DNA from: Acidocella aromatica
Lineage (GTDB): Bacteria > Pseudomonadota > Alphaproteobacteria > Acetobacterales > Acetobacteraceae
Assembly: GCF_014201825.1 (NCBI RefSeq)
Contig: NZ_JACHFJ010000009.1
Span: 60,337-124,336, forward strand
Direction: 5' to 3'
DNA length: 64,000 bases
The notes under the pieces were generated by a model. That model was not told the DNA's origin. It made no database searches and worked only from the letters and a program-made list of their open reading frames with translations. Both the position numbers and the translations under genes were made by a program. Below are positions 45,849-54,933 of this stretch, one piece after another (the stretch's first letter is position 1; each line of letters opens with the position of its first letter).

Positions 45849-47447
45849 ATGTCCAGCACCACTCATGATCACGCCCACGAGGGTCATGCGCCTCACAAGC
45901 AGAGCTTCGTCAGCCGCTGGCTGATGAGCACCAACCACAAGGATATCGGTACCCTCTACATCGTGGCGGCGTTCTGCGGCGCGATGGTGGGGGGCGTGCT
46001 GTCCATGATCATGCGCCTGCAGCTGATGTATCCACACAACGGCATCATCACCAGCGGCAACACGTGGAACGCGATCATCACCGCTCACGGCCTCATCATG
46101 ATCTTCTGGTTCGTGATGCCAGCACTCATCGGCGGCCTGGGCAACTGGTTCGTGCCGATCATGATCGGCGCGCCGGACATGGCCTTCCCGCGCCTGAACA
46201 ATATGAGCTTCTGGTTCCTCGTCGCGGGCTTCGTCTTCGTCATGCTCGGCCTGTTCCTGGGCTCCGGCACGGGGGCGGGGTGGACGCTCTACCCCCCGCT
46301 GGACAACGCCCAATACTCCCCCGGCGTCGCCACGGATTTCTCGCTGTTCTCCATCCACCTCGTCGGTATTTCCTCGCTGCTGGGCGCGATCAACTTCATA
46401 GCCACCATCCTGAACATGCGCGCGCCGGGCCTGACCATGCACAAGATGCCGCTATTCTGCTGGTCCATTCTGGTCACGGCCTTCCTGCTGGTGCTGGCCA
46501 TTCCGGTGCTGGCCGGTGCGGTCACCATGCTCATCATGGACCGCAATTTCGGCACCTCCTTCTTCGAGCCCGCCGGTGGCGGCGATCCGGTGCTGTTCCA
46601 GCATCTGTTCTGGTTCTTCGGCCACCCGGAAGTCTACATCATGATCCTGCCGGCCTTCGGCATCATCAGCCATGTGGTCTCGACCTTCTCCAAGAAGCCC
46701 ATCTTCGGCTATCTCGGCATGGTCTACGCCATGGTGATCATCGGCTTCGTCGGCTTCGTGGTCTGGGCGCACCATATGTTCGTCTCGGCCATCAGCACGG
46801 ACTCGAAGGTCTATTTCGAGGTCGCCACGCTGGTCATCGCCGTGCCCACCGGCATCAAGGTCTTCTCCTGGATCGCCACGATGTGGGGCGGTTCCATCGA
46901 GTTCAAAACCCCGATGCTCTGGGCAGTGGGCTTCATCTTCCTGTTCGTCATCGGCGGGGCCACGGGCGTGGTGCTGGCCAATGCCAGCCTCGACCAGGAG
47001 CTGCATAACGACTACTTCCTGATCGCGCATTTCCACTACGTGCTGTCCATGGGCGCGGCTTTCGCGATCTTCGCCGGGTTCTATTTCTGGATCGGCAAGA
47101 TGTCCGGCCACCAATACCCGGAGTTCTGGGGCAAGGTGCATTTCTGGACCTTCTTCCTCGGCGTGAACCTCACCTTCTTCCCGATGCATTTCCTCGGCCT
47201 CGCCGGGATGCCGCGCCGCTACCCGGATTATGCCGACGCCTTCGCGGGGTGGAACTACGTCTCCTCAGTCGGCGCCATCATCTCCGGCCTGTCCACGCTC
47301 GTGTTCTTCTACGTGCTGTATTCGGTCTTCACCTCCAAGGAGAAGCTGGCCGATAATTACTGGGGCGAGGGCGCGACCACGCTGGAATGGGCCGTCCCCA
47401 GCCCGGCCCCGCACCACACGTTCGAAGATGTTCCGGTGATCCGCTAA
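45849..47447 (+). CDS. ctaD: Cytochrome c oxidase subunit I
   Basis: The 532-residue catalytic subunit with twelve transmembrane helices. It shows the haem a ligand in [19 protein letters not shown], the CuB and cross-link motif [17 protein letters not shown], the HHMFVSAI region, and the haem a/a3 ligands in [11 protein letters not shown]. The N-terminus is unusually histidine-rich ([14 protein letters not shown]). It starts 12 bases after ctaC. Confidence 0.97.
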   Translation: MSSTTHDHAHEGHAPHKQSFVSRWLMSTNHKDIGTLYIVAAFCGAMVGGVLSMIMRLQLMYPHNGIITSGNTWNAIITAHGLIMIFWFVMPALIGGLGNWFVPIMIGAPDMAFPRLNNMSFWFLVAGFVFVMLGLFLGSGTGAGWTLYPPLDNAQYSPGVATDFSLFSIHLVGISSLLGAINFIATILNMRAPGLTMHKMPLFCWSILVTAFLLVLAIPVLAGAVTMLIMDRNFGTSFFEPAGGGDPVLFQHLFWFFGHPEVYIMILPAFGIISHVVSTFSKKPIFGYLGMVYAMVIIGFVGFVVWAHHMFVSAISTDSKVYFEVATLVIAVPTGIKVFSWIATMWGGSIEFKTPMLWAVGFIFLFVIGGATGVVLANASLDQELHNDYFLIAHFHYVLSMGAAFAIFAGFYFWIGKMSGHQYPEFWGKVHFWTFFLGVNLTFFPMHFLGLAGMPRRYPDYADAFAGWNYVSSVGAIISGLSTLVFFYVLYSVFTSKEKLADNYWGEGATTLEWAVPSPAPHHTFEDVPVIR

Positions 47448-47448
47448 A

Positions 47449-48369
47449 ATGATGGCTACCAACGATACCGCAATTACCCCGCATCTGGGTGCCGAGCCGG
47501 GCGACTGGCTGGCCTTGCTCAAGCCGCGCGTCATCAGCCTCGTGGTCTTCACGGGGGCCATCGGGCTGTTCATCGCGCCTGGGCATATCAACCCGGTGCT
47601 GGCGGCGGTCGCCATCTTCTGCATCGCGCTCGGCGCGGGTGCTGCTGGTGCCATCAACATGTGGTACGACCGCGATATCGACGCGATGATGCGCCGCACC
47701 ACCGACCGCCCGATCCCCGCCGGGCGCATCGAGGCCAGCGGCGCGCTGGGTTACGGCATCGTGCTTTCGGTCATCTCCGTGCTGCTGCTGGCCATGGCCA
47801 CCAATCTCTGCGCGGCCGCCGTGCTGGCGTTTTCCATTTTCTATTACGCTGTCATCTACACCATGTGGCTCAAGCGCCGCACGCCGCAGAACATCGTCAT
47901 CGGCGGCGGGGCAGGGGCGTTTCCGGCGGTCATCGGCTGGGCGGCGGTCACCGGGCATATCGGCCTGCTGCCGATGCTCCTGTTCGCCATCGTGTTCTTC
48001 TGGACCCCGCCGCATTTCTGGTCGCTCGCCCTCTACGCCGCCACGGATTACGAGAAAGCGGGCATCCCGATGCTCCCCGTGGTGAAGGGCGCCAAGCACA
48101 CCCGCCTCAACGTGCTGGTCTATTCGCTGCTGCTGCTGCCGCTCACCGTCTCGCCCTGGGCTTTGGGGCTCACCGGATGGTTCTACGGGGTCTCGGCGCT
48201 CATCTCCGGCCTCGCCTTCGTCTATTTCTGCTGGGGCGTGTATGCCGATAAGCAAGACGCCGAGGGCAAGAGCCTGACCAAGGACAAACCCGCCCGCGCC
48301 GCCTTCAAGTTTTCCATCCTGTATCTGTTCGTCCTGTTCCTGGCCTGCGCCATCGACAAGTTGGTGTAA
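47449..48369 (+). CDS. ctaB: Protohaem IX farnesyltransferase (haem O synthase)
   Basis: A 306-residue UbiA-family prenyltransferase that farnesylates haem b to haem o for the oxidase. The first Asp-rich motif is NMWYDRDIDAMMRRT with the TADRPIPAG-like TDRPIPAGRI; LKRRTPQNIVIGGGAGAFP and the second loop YAATDYEKAGIPMLPVV are typical. It begins one base after the ctaD stop. Confidence 0.96.
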   Translation: MMATNDTAITPHLGAEPGDWLALLKPRVISLVVFTGAIGLFIAPGHINPVLAAVAIFCIALGAGAAGAINMWYDRDIDAMMRRTTDRPIPAGRIEASGALGYGIVLSVISVLLLAMATNLCAAAVLAFSIFYYAVIYTMWLKRRTPQNIVIGGGAGAFPAVIGWAAVTGHIGLLPMLLFAIVFFWTPPHFWSLALYAATDYEKAGIPMLPVVKGAKHTRLNVLVYSLLLLPLTVSPWALGLTGWFYGVSALISGLAFVYFCWGVYADKQDAEGKSLTKDKPARAAFKFSILYLFVLFLACAIDKLV

Positions 48370-48371
48370 CC

Positions 48372-48557
48372 ATGGCCAAGCGCCCCATGCCCCGCCCCGA
48401 ACTCACACAGCCAAACTGGACGGACGAACAGCGCGCCGAATTCATCCGCCGCCGCCGTGGGCGCAACTTCCTGCTGCTCGCGGCTCTCGCGGCGTTCTGC
48501 CTGATGATCTACGGCATCGCGATCGTAAAACTGCACGAATACGGCCAGATGTGGTAA
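48372..48557 (+). CDS. Small single-pass membrane protein of the cta operon (Coa3-like?)
   Basis: A 61-residue protein with a basic RRRRGRN patch and one transmembrane helix (about residues 33-52), ending KLHEYGQMW. It lies between ctaB and ctaE, where many alphaproteobacteria have a small assembly protein or ctaG. The pattern RxRNxxL...IYGxxIxxLxEYG resembles the core of the mitochondrial oxidase assembly factor Coa3; that link is inference. It starts 2 bases after ctaB. Confidence 0.8.
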   Translation: MAKRPMPRPELTQPNWTDEQRAEFIRRRRGRNFLLLAALAAFCLMIYGIAIVKLHEYGQMW

Positions 48558-48590
48558 GAAGCCGATAAATAAAAACTAGGGGGAAACGAT

Positions 48591-49442
48591 ATGAGCGGAA
48601 CGATCCATACGGCCACGGACCAGATCAAATCGACCGTCCCGCATCCGTATCATATGGTCGAGCCGAGTTTCTGGCCGGTCTGCGGCGCCGTCTCCGCGAT
48701 GATCACCTTCACCGGCGTCATCCTCGCCGCGCATTTCCATATCTTCTCGGTTCTGGCCATTGGCGTTCTTTGTGTTGCCGCCACCATGTTCGTCTGGTGG
48801 CGCGATGTCATCGCCGAATCCCGCACCCCCGGCCTGCACAAGCTCATCACCCAGATCGGCATGCGCTATGGCATGGCGCTGTTCATCTCGTCCGAGGTGA
48901 TGTTCTTCGTCTCCTTCTTCTGGAATTACTTCAACTATTTCTTCTACCCTGACAAAATGGGCACGGCCTTCGCCCCGGTCTGGCCGCCGCAGGGCGTCAC
49001 CACCATCGACCCCTTCGCCATCCCGCTCTTCAACACCATGACGCTGCTGCTCTCCGGCACCACCATCACCTGGGCGCATCACGCGCTGCTGGAGGATAAC
49101 CGGCGCGATCTTGTGCGCGGGCTTGGCATCACCATCCTGCTCGGCCTGATGTTCCTTTGCGGCCAGGCCTGGGAATACACGCACTCGCCCTTCCCGTTTT
49201 ATCACGGCGGCATCTACGCCTCGTCCTTCTTCATCGCCACCGGCTTCCACGGGTTGCATGTCGTCATCGGCACCGTGTTCCTTACCGTGTGCTTCTTCCG
49301 CGCTCGCGCCGGGCAGTTCACGCCGCAGCGGCATTTCGGGTTCGAGGCCGCGGCTTGGTACTGGCACTTCGTGGACGTGGTATGGCTGTTCCTCTTCGTC
49401 TGCATCTATTACCTCGGCCGCAGCGCCATCGTTGCCGGTTAA
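48591..49442 (+). CDS. ctaE: Cytochrome c oxidase subunit III
   Basis: A 283-residue subunit III with seven transmembrane helices: HPYHMVEPSFWPV at the start, WWRDVIAES, SEVMFFVSFFW, TWAHHALLE, and GFHGLHVVIGT with the lipid-binding histidines. The end WYWHFVDVVWLFLFVCIYY is diagnostic. GGGG lies upstream of the ATG. Confidence 0.96.
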   Translation: MSGTIHTATDQIKSTVPHPYHMVEPSFWPVCGAVSAMITFTGVILAAHFHIFSVLAIGVLCVAATMFVWWRDVIAESRTPGLHKLITQIGMRYGMALFISSEVMFFVSFFWNYFNYFFYPDKMGTAFAPVWPPQGVTTIDPFAIPLFNTMTLLLSGTTITWAHHALLEDNRRDLVRGLGITILLGLMFLCGQAWEYTHSPFPFYHGGIYASSFFIATGFHGLHVVIGTVFLTVCFFRARAGQFTPQRHFGFEAAAWYWHFVDVVWLFLFVCIYYLGRSAIVAG

Positions 49443-50115
49443 ACGCCTCCTCGCGCCGGGCTTGGCGGCACTTGCCCTGTTTGCCGTGCTTATCGGCCTG
49501 GGCTGCTGGCAATTGCAGCGGCTGAAGTGGAAAGAGGGTATCATCGCCGAACTCCGCGCGGCGCAGAATGCCCCGCCCGTGCCGCTGCCCGCCACGCCCT
49601 CGCCCTATCAAAAAGTGCAGGTCACGGGCGTCTGGCTTCCCGGCAAAGCCGCCCTGTATGGCGACGAGATCCACGACACCCCCACCGGCCCCATCCCCGG
49701 CGGTGAGCTGATCATGGCGCTGCAACGGCCAAGCGGCGAGGTCGTACTTGTCGACCTCGGCTGGGTGCCGCAGCAAACCCCGGTGGCGCTGACGAACCTG
49801 CCGCCCAACCCGGTCGGCTACATCCACGCCCCGCTCCACGCCGGGTGGTTCTCAGGGCAGGACGATCCGGCCCATGGCCTGTATTACACGCTGGACCCAG
49901 CCAAGATCGGCGCGGGCATGGGGCTGGGCAACGTCGTCCCCTACATGCTCATCGCCATGGGCCAGTTGCCCCCGCCCGGCAGCGCGCTGCCGCAACCGGC
50001 GCAGGATCTCCCCACGCCGCCGAATAACCATTATCAATATGCGCTCACTTGGTTCGGCCTCGCCGCCGTGCTGGTGTTCGAGTTCATCTTCTTCGCCCGA
50101 AAGAGACTGCAATGA
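49432..50115 (+). CDS. SURF1 family oxidase assembly protein
   Basis: A 227-residue SURF1-type protein that aids haem a insertion into subunit I. It has an N-terminal helix (ALFAVLIGLGCWQLQRLKWK with the conserved WQLxR), the domain segments YQKVQVTGVWLPGKAAL and LVDLGWVPQQ, and a C-terminal membrane helix (YALTWFGLAAVLVFEFIFFARK). No ATG is available; the TTG at 49432 overlaps the end of ctaE and places the conserved helix correctly. Confidence 0.9.
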   Translation: MPVKRLLAPGLAALALFAVLIGLGCWQLQRLKWKEGIIAELRAAQNAPPVPLPATPSPYQKVQVTGVWLPGKAALYGDEIHDTPTGPIPGGELIMALQRPSGEVVLVDLGWVPQQTPVALTNLPPNPVGYIHAPLHAGWFSGQDDPAHGLYYTLDPAKIGAGMGLGNVVPYMLIAMGQLPPPGSALPQPAQDLPTPPNNHYQYALTWFGLAAVLVFEFIFFARKRLQ

Positions 50116-51584
50116 CCTCCGCCTATGAGCGCCTGGAACAGAAATTCGCCCGCATCGCCGTGCTGAACGAGGCCTCCGCCATGTTGGGCTGGGACGCCGC
50201 CGCCATGATGCCCGATGGCGGGGCCGAGGCCCGTGGCGAGCAGCTCGCCACCCTCGCTGGACTGGCGCATGAGTTTCTCGCCTCCCCCGAGATCGGCGAG
50301 GACCTGGAAGCCGCCGCCCCGGAGACCGATTGGCAGGAAGCCAATGTCGGGCTGATGCGCGAGGCCTATATCCGTGCCACCGCTTTGCCGCGCGATCTGG
50401 TGGAGGCCAGCGTGCGCGCGGGCCGCGCCTGCGAGACCATCTGGCGCGCCGCGCGCAAGGAGAGTGATTTCGCCGCCGTCCAGGCCGCTTTGTCCGAGGT
50501 CGTCAGCCTCACCCGCGAATCCGCCCAAATCCTCGGCCAAGCGCTGGACCTCGCCCCCTACGATGCGCTGATGAGCCAGTACCAGCGCGGCATCACCGCC
50601 GCCGATGCATCCGCCATCTTCACCCGCTACGAAGCCTTCCTGAAAGACGCTCTGCCCCGCGCCGAAGCCCTGCAAGCCGCCCGCGAACACGAGAGCCTGC
50701 CCCCCGGCCCCTACCCGGAAGCGGTGCAGGAAGCCCTGGCCCGCCAGCTTGCGGCATCAGCCGGGCTGAAATTCTCCAACGCGCGGCTGGACCGTTCCGC
50801 CCACCCGTTCTGCGGCGGCACGCCCACCGATATCCGCATCACCACCCGTTACGACGAAGCTGATTTCGCCTCCGCCCTCACCGGCGTGCTGCACGAGACC
50901 GGCCATGCCTTGTACGAGCAGAACCTCCCCGCCGCCTTTGCCCGCCAGCCAGTGGGCGAGGCCGCGGGCATGGCGATGCATGAGAGCCAGTCCCTCATCA
51001 TCGAGATGCAGGCCGTCCGCTCGGACGCCTTCCTCTCCCATCTCGCCCCCATCCTCACTCAGGCTTTCGGCAAGCCCATCACCCCGCCCGCGCTCAAGCG
51101 CCGCCTGCGCCATGTGGAGCGCAGCTACATCCGTGTGGAAGCCGACGAGCTGACCTACCCCGCCCATGTGCTGCTGCGCTTCCGCCTGGAACAGGCGCTG
51201 CTCTCGGGCGACCTCGCCGTGGCCGACCTGCCCGCCGCCTGGAATGATGGCTTCAAAGCCCTGCTCGGCATCACCCCGCCCAACGACGCGCAGGGCTGCT
51301 TGCAAGACATCCATTGGTACGACGGCGCGATCGGCTATTTCCCCTCCTACACGCTGGGCGCGATGGCCGCCGCCCAGCTCATGGCGGCGGCGCGCAAGGC
51401 CCTGCCGGGGCTGGACGCGCATCTGGCCCAGGGCGATTTCACCCCGCTCTCAGTCTGGCTGGCCGAGCATGTGCATGGCTTGGGGGCGAGCCTGGGCTTC
51501 AACGAGATCCTCACCGCCGCAACGGGCGAGGCCCTCAACCCCGCCCATTTCGAGGCTCACCTGACGGCGCGCTACCTCGCCTGA
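50112..51584 (+). CDS. Carboxypeptidase M32 (Taq type)
   Basis: A 490-residue zinc metallocarboxypeptidase. The active-site motif HETGH is at residues 261-265, followed by YEQNLP and the HESQS motif; DIRITTRYDE and the late IHWYDGAIGYFPSYTLG are also family landmarks. It is cytosolic and removes C-terminal residues broadly. The ATG overlaps the SURF1 stop (ATGA), so it is read with the cta operon though functionally unrelated. It converges on the flavoprotein with a 13-base overlap. Confidence 0.92.
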   Translation: MTSAYERLEQKFARIAVLNEASAMLGWDAAAMMPDGGAEARGEQLATLAGLAHEFLASPEIGEDLEAAAPETDWQEANVGLMREAYIRATALPRDLVEASVRAGRACETIWRAARKESDFAAVQAALSEVVSLTRESAQILGQALDLAPYDALMSQYQRGITAADASAIFTRYEAFLKDALPRAEALQAAREHESLPPGPYPEAVQEALARQLAASAGLKFSNARLDRSAHPFCGGTPTDIRITTRYDEADFASALTGVLHETGHALYEQNLPAAFARQPVGEAAGMAMHESQSLIIEMQAVRSDAFLSHLAPILTQAFGKPITPPALKRRLRHVERSYIRVEADELTYPAHVLLRFRLEQALLSGDLAVADLPAAWNDGFKALLGITPPNDAQGCLQDIHWYDGAIGYFPSYTLGAMAAAQLMAAARKALPGLDAHLAQGDFTPLSVWLAEHVHGLGASLGFNEILTAATGEALNPAHFEAHLTARYLA

Positions 51585-52747
51585 ATGGCCTGGCCTGCGG
51601 CGTGTCCGCTCGCCCAGGCCCATTGGAAGTTATAGCCGCCAAGCCAGCCGGTCACGTCCACGGCCTCGCCGATAAAGAATAGCCCCGGCAGCTTGCGGCT
51701 CTCGCAACTCTTGGAGACCAGCTCCGTCGTGTCCACCCCACCGGCGGTGACCTCCGCCTTGGCGAAGCCCTCGCTGCCCGTGGGGGCGAAGCTGAAACGG
51801 TTCAGCTTTTGTCCCAGCGCGCGCAGGGTTTTGTCTGGCAGATCGGCCATGTTGCGTGTCTCCGCCCCGGCGAAATGCGCCGCCAGCCGCGCGGGCAGAT
51901 GCTCGCCCAGCACCGCCTTCAGCCCCGCTTTCGCGCGGCGGGTCTTGGCCTCCAGCAGCATCTCCTCCGCCCGCAAGCCAGGACAAAAATCCACCTCGAA
52001 CGCCGCGCCGGGCGCGAGGTAAGACGAGATTTGCAGCACCGCCGGGCCGGAAAGCCCGCGATGCGTGAACAGCAGATTTTCCTCGAACCGTATCTTGCCG
52101 ACACTGATCCGCACCGGGGCGGAAACCCCGGCCAGCTCCTGCATCCACGCCACATCCTGCGCGCCGAAGGTCAGCGGCACCAAAGCCGGGCGTGGCGGCA
52201 CCACGCCATGGCCAAAGCGCTTCGCCGCCTCATAGGCAAACCCCGTGGCGCCAAGCTTGGGAATGGAAAGCCCCCCCGTGGCGACAACCAGATTGCCCGC
52301 CTTCACCACCCCGCGCGTCGTCTCCAGCACGAACCCGCCATCATGCGACATCTCGCGCACGCCAACACCGAGCCGCAGCTCCGCGCCCGCACATAAATCC
52401 AGCAGCATATCGAGAATCTGCCGCGCCGAGCCATCGCAGAACAGCTGCCCCAGCGTCTTCTCGTGGTAGGCGATGCCATACCGCTCCACCAGTGCGATGA
52501 AATCCTTCGGCGTGAACCCCGCCAGCGCCGATTTGCTGAAATGCGGATTAGCCGAGAGAAAATTCTCAGCCCCCACTTTCATATTGGTAAAATTGCAGCG
52601 CCCACCGCCGGAAATCAGAATCTTGCGCCCCGGCTCCGGCCCGTGGTCCAGCACCAGCACGCGCAACCCCCGCCTCGCCGCCACGCCCGCACAAAACAGC
52701 CCGGCCGCTCCCGCGCCGATCACCACAACATCGAAACTCTCAATCAT
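51572..52747 (-). CDS. FAD-dependent oxidoreductase, HI0933/YhiN family
   Basis: A 391-residue flavoprotein of the YhiN/BaiN group. It begins with the FAD-binding VVVIGAGAAGLFCAG, then ISGGGRCNFTN, ATGGLSIPKLGATG and the C-terminal GEAVDVTGWLGGYNFQWAWASG. The substrate is unknown in most species. It overlaps the convergent carboxypeptidase by 13 bases and follows the LysR gene by 9 bases on the same strand. Confidence 0.9.
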   Translation of the reverse strand: MIESFDVVVIGAGAAGLFCAGVAARRGLRVLVLDHGPEPGRKILISGGGRCNFTNMKVGAENFLSANPHFSKSALAGFTPKDFIALVERYGIAYHEKTLGQLFCDGSARQILDMLLDLCAGAELRLGVGVREMSHDGGFVLETTRGVVKAGNLVVATGGLSIPKLGATGFAYEAAKRFGHGVVPPRPALVPLTFGAQDVAWMQELAGVSAPVRISVGKIRFEENLLFTHRGLSGPAVLQISSYLAPGAAFEVDFCPGLRAEEMLLEAKTRRAKAGLKAVLGEHLPARLAAHFAGAETRNMADLPDKTLRALGQKLNRFSFAPTGSEGFAKAEVTAGGVDTTELVSKSCESRKLPGLFFIGEAVDVTGWLGGYNFQWAWASGHAAGQAIQAR

Positions 52748-52756
52748 CCGCTGCTT

Positions 52757-53644
52757 CTAGCCCCGCGCCCCCGCCAGACGCAAAAACTGCCGCACGGCGG
52801 GCGAGGCCTCGGCCCGGCGGCTGGCCAGCATCAGCTCCGAGACCAGCTCCACCCCTACCACAGGCCGCAGCATTGTGCCGGGGATACGGAAATTCGCCGC
52901 ACTCTCCGGCACCAGCCCCACGCCGAGCCCAGCCCCCACCGAGGTCAGCACGGTCAGAAAATCGCGCACCGGCGGCAGGATTTCCGGCGTGAACCCCCCG
53001 GCCTCGCCCAGCGTATGGATACGCACGAGAAACCCCGCCGCCTCGCCAAAATACGGCACGATGAATTTCGCGCCCTTGAGATCGGCGGGCTTCAACACTG
53101 CCTGAGCGGCAAGCTTATGGTCCTCGGGCAGGGCGATATGCATGGCGTCAAGCTGCAACCGCGTCACCTTCACCTCCACCGGATAATCGGCCCGCGCCCG
53201 CAGAAACCCCAGATCCAGCCGCCCGGCGGCGATTTCCTCCAATTGCCGCGGCGTCTCCATCTCACGCAGCCGCACCTCCACCCCCGGCGCCATTGCCCGG
53301 TAGCGCCGCACCATGGCGGAGACCGTGCCCCCCCAGGCGGCGGAGGCCACGAACCCAATCTCCAAACTACCAATCTCACCCCGCGCCGCCCGTCGCCCGA
53401 TGGTCTCGCCCCGCTCGGCCTGACGCAAAATCGCCCGCGCCTCGGGCAGAAACAGCGCCCCCGTGGCGGTGAGGGACACAGATGACCGCTTCGCCCGGTT
53501 GAACAGCTTGCCGCCCAGCGAGGCTTCCAGCCCCGCGATCAGCCTGGAAACGCCCGATTGCGTCGTCCCCAGCCGGTCGGCCGCGCGGGCGAAATGCAGT
53601 TCCTCGGCGAGGATCTCAAAGCAGTGGAGCTGGCGGAGTTCCAT
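52757..53644 (-). CDS. LysR-family transcriptional regulator
   Basis: A 295-residue LTTR: winged HTH at residues 1-60 (MELRQLHCFEILAEELHFARAADRL then TTQSGVSRLIAGLEASLGG) and a periplasmic-binding-like effector domain. It is divergent from the glutaryl-CoA dehydrogenase gene with a T-N11-A type palindrome just upstream of its start, so it likely regulates that operon and itself, possibly sensing glutarate or glutaryl-CoA. Confidence 0.9.
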   Translation of the reverse strand: MELRQLHCFEILAEELHFARAADRLGTTQSGVSRLIAGLEASLGGKLFNRAKRSSVSLTATGALFLPEARAILRQAERGETIGRRAARGEIGSLEIGFVASAAWGGTVSAMVRRYRAMAPGVEVRLREMETPRQLEEIAAGRLDLGFLRARADYPVEVKVTRLQLDAMHIALPEDHKLAAQAVLKPADLKGAKFIVPYFGEAAGFLVRIHTLGEAGGFTPEILPPVRDFLTVLTSVGAGLGVGLVPESAANFRIPGTMLRPVVGVELVSELMLASRRAEASPAVRQFLRLAGARG

Positions 53645-53656
53645 GCCCGCATTTTA

Positions 53657-53671
53657 ATGCCAAATTAGCAT
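53657..53671. promoter_or_regulatory. LysR-type T-N11-A operator
   Basis: ATGCCAAATTAGCAT is a dyad (ATGC-N7-GCAT) containing T-N11-A, 13 bases upstream of the LysR start and 79 bases upstream of gcdH. The location is typical of LysR recognition sites. Confidence 0.6.
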
Positions 53672-53749
53672 CAAAATCCACTTTTAATCTATTTGCGAGC
53701 AACCCCGCTTTTAGGTCAGAACAACTCAGCATTTTACGGGAGACCGCCA

Positions 53750-54931
53750 ATGAGCACCAAAGGAAAACTGTCCAATTTCGACTGGGCCGACGCCCTGAAG
53801 CTGGAGACTCTGCTGACCGAGGAGGAGCGCGCCATCCGTGACGCCGCCCATGCCTACGCGCAGGAGAAGCTGCAGCCGCGCATCCTCAGCGCCTATCGCG
53901 AGGAGCGGTTCGACCGCGAGGTGATGAACGAGCTGGGCGAGATGGGCCTGCTCGGGCCGACGATCTCCACCCATGGCTGCGCCGATGTCTCCTACGTCGC
54001 CTACGGCCTCATCGCCCGCGAGATCGAGCGTGTGGATTCCGGCTACCGCTCCGCCTTCTCCGTGCAGTCCTCGCTGGTGATGTACCCGATCTACGCCTTC
54101 GGCTCCGAGGCGCAGAAGGACAAGTACCTGCCCAAGCTGCGCACCGGCGAGTGGGTCGGCTGCTTCGGCCTCACCGAGCCGGATGCCGGGTCCGACCCCG
54201 CCTCCATGCGCACCCGCGCCAAGAAGGTCGATGGCGGTTACCTGCTCTCCGGCTCCAAGACCTGGATCTCCAACTCCCCGATCGCCGATGTGTTCGTGGT
54301 CTGGGCCAAGGACGATGCGGGCGACATCCGTGGCTTCGTCATCGAGAAGGGCGCCAAGGGCCTCACCGCGCCGAAGATCGAGGGCAAGCTCTCGCTCCGC
54401 GCCTCCATCACCGGCATGATCATGCTGGACGAGGTGTTCGTGCCGGATGACGCGATGCTGAACGTGAAGGGCCTGCGCGGTCCGTTCTCCTGCCTCAACA
54501 ACGCCCGCTACGGCATCGCCTGGGGTGTGCTGGGCGCCGCCGAGTTCTGCTTCCACGCCTCGCGCGACTACACCATGGGCCGCAAGATGTTCGGCCGCCC
54601 GCTGGCCGCCACGCAGCTCATCCAGAAGAAGCTCGCCGACATGCAGACCGAGATCACGCTGGGCCTGCACAGCGCCTTGCAACTCGGCCGCCTGCTCGAT
54701 GCCGGTGAGGCTGCCCCGGAGATGATCTCCCTGCTCAAGCGCAACAATTGCGGCAAGGCGCTGGATATCGCCCGCCAGTCGCGCGACATGCACGGCGGCA
54801 ACGGCATCGCCGACGAGTATCACGTGATGCGCCACATGGTGAACCTGGAGACGGTGAACACCTATGAGGGCGCGCATGACGTGCATGCCCTCATCCTGGG
54901 CCGCGCCATCACCGGCCTGGCCGCGTTCTGA
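53750..54931 (+). CDS. gcdH: Glutaryl-CoA dehydrogenase
   Basis: A 393-residue acyl-CoA dehydrogenase that oxidises and decarboxylates glutaryl-CoA to crotonyl-CoA. It shows [30 protein letters not shown], and the GcdH-type C-terminus with [15 protein letters not shown] and the catalytic glutamate in [21 protein letters not shown] precedes the ATG at 53750. It is followed after 2 bases by a CoA transferase gene. The pathway is lysine/tryptophan or glutarate catabolism. Confidence 0.93.
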   Translation: MSTKGKLSNFDWADALKLETLLTEEERAIRDAAHAYAQEKLQPRILSAYREERFDREVMNELGEMGLLGPTISTHGCADVSYVAYGLIAREIERVDSGYRSAFSVQSSLVMYPIYAFGSEAQKDKYLPKLRTGEWVGCFGLTEPDAGSDPASMRTRAKKVDGGYLLSGSKTWISNSPIADVFVVWAKDDAGDIRGFVIEKGAKGLTAPKIEGKLSLRASITGMIMLDEVFVPDDAMLNVKGLRGPFSCLNNARYGIAWGVLGAAEFCFHASRDYTMGRKMFGRPLAATQLIQKKLADMQTEITLGLHSALQLGRLLDAGEAAPEMISLLKRNNCGKALDIARQSRDMHGGNGIADEYHVMRHMVNLETVNTYEGAHDVHALILGRAITGLAAF

Positions 54932-54933
54932 GC

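Noticed and set aside
53726..54886. 386-codon minus-strand ORF
   Set aside because: His/Gly/Ala-rich shadow of gcdH in a GC-rich genome.
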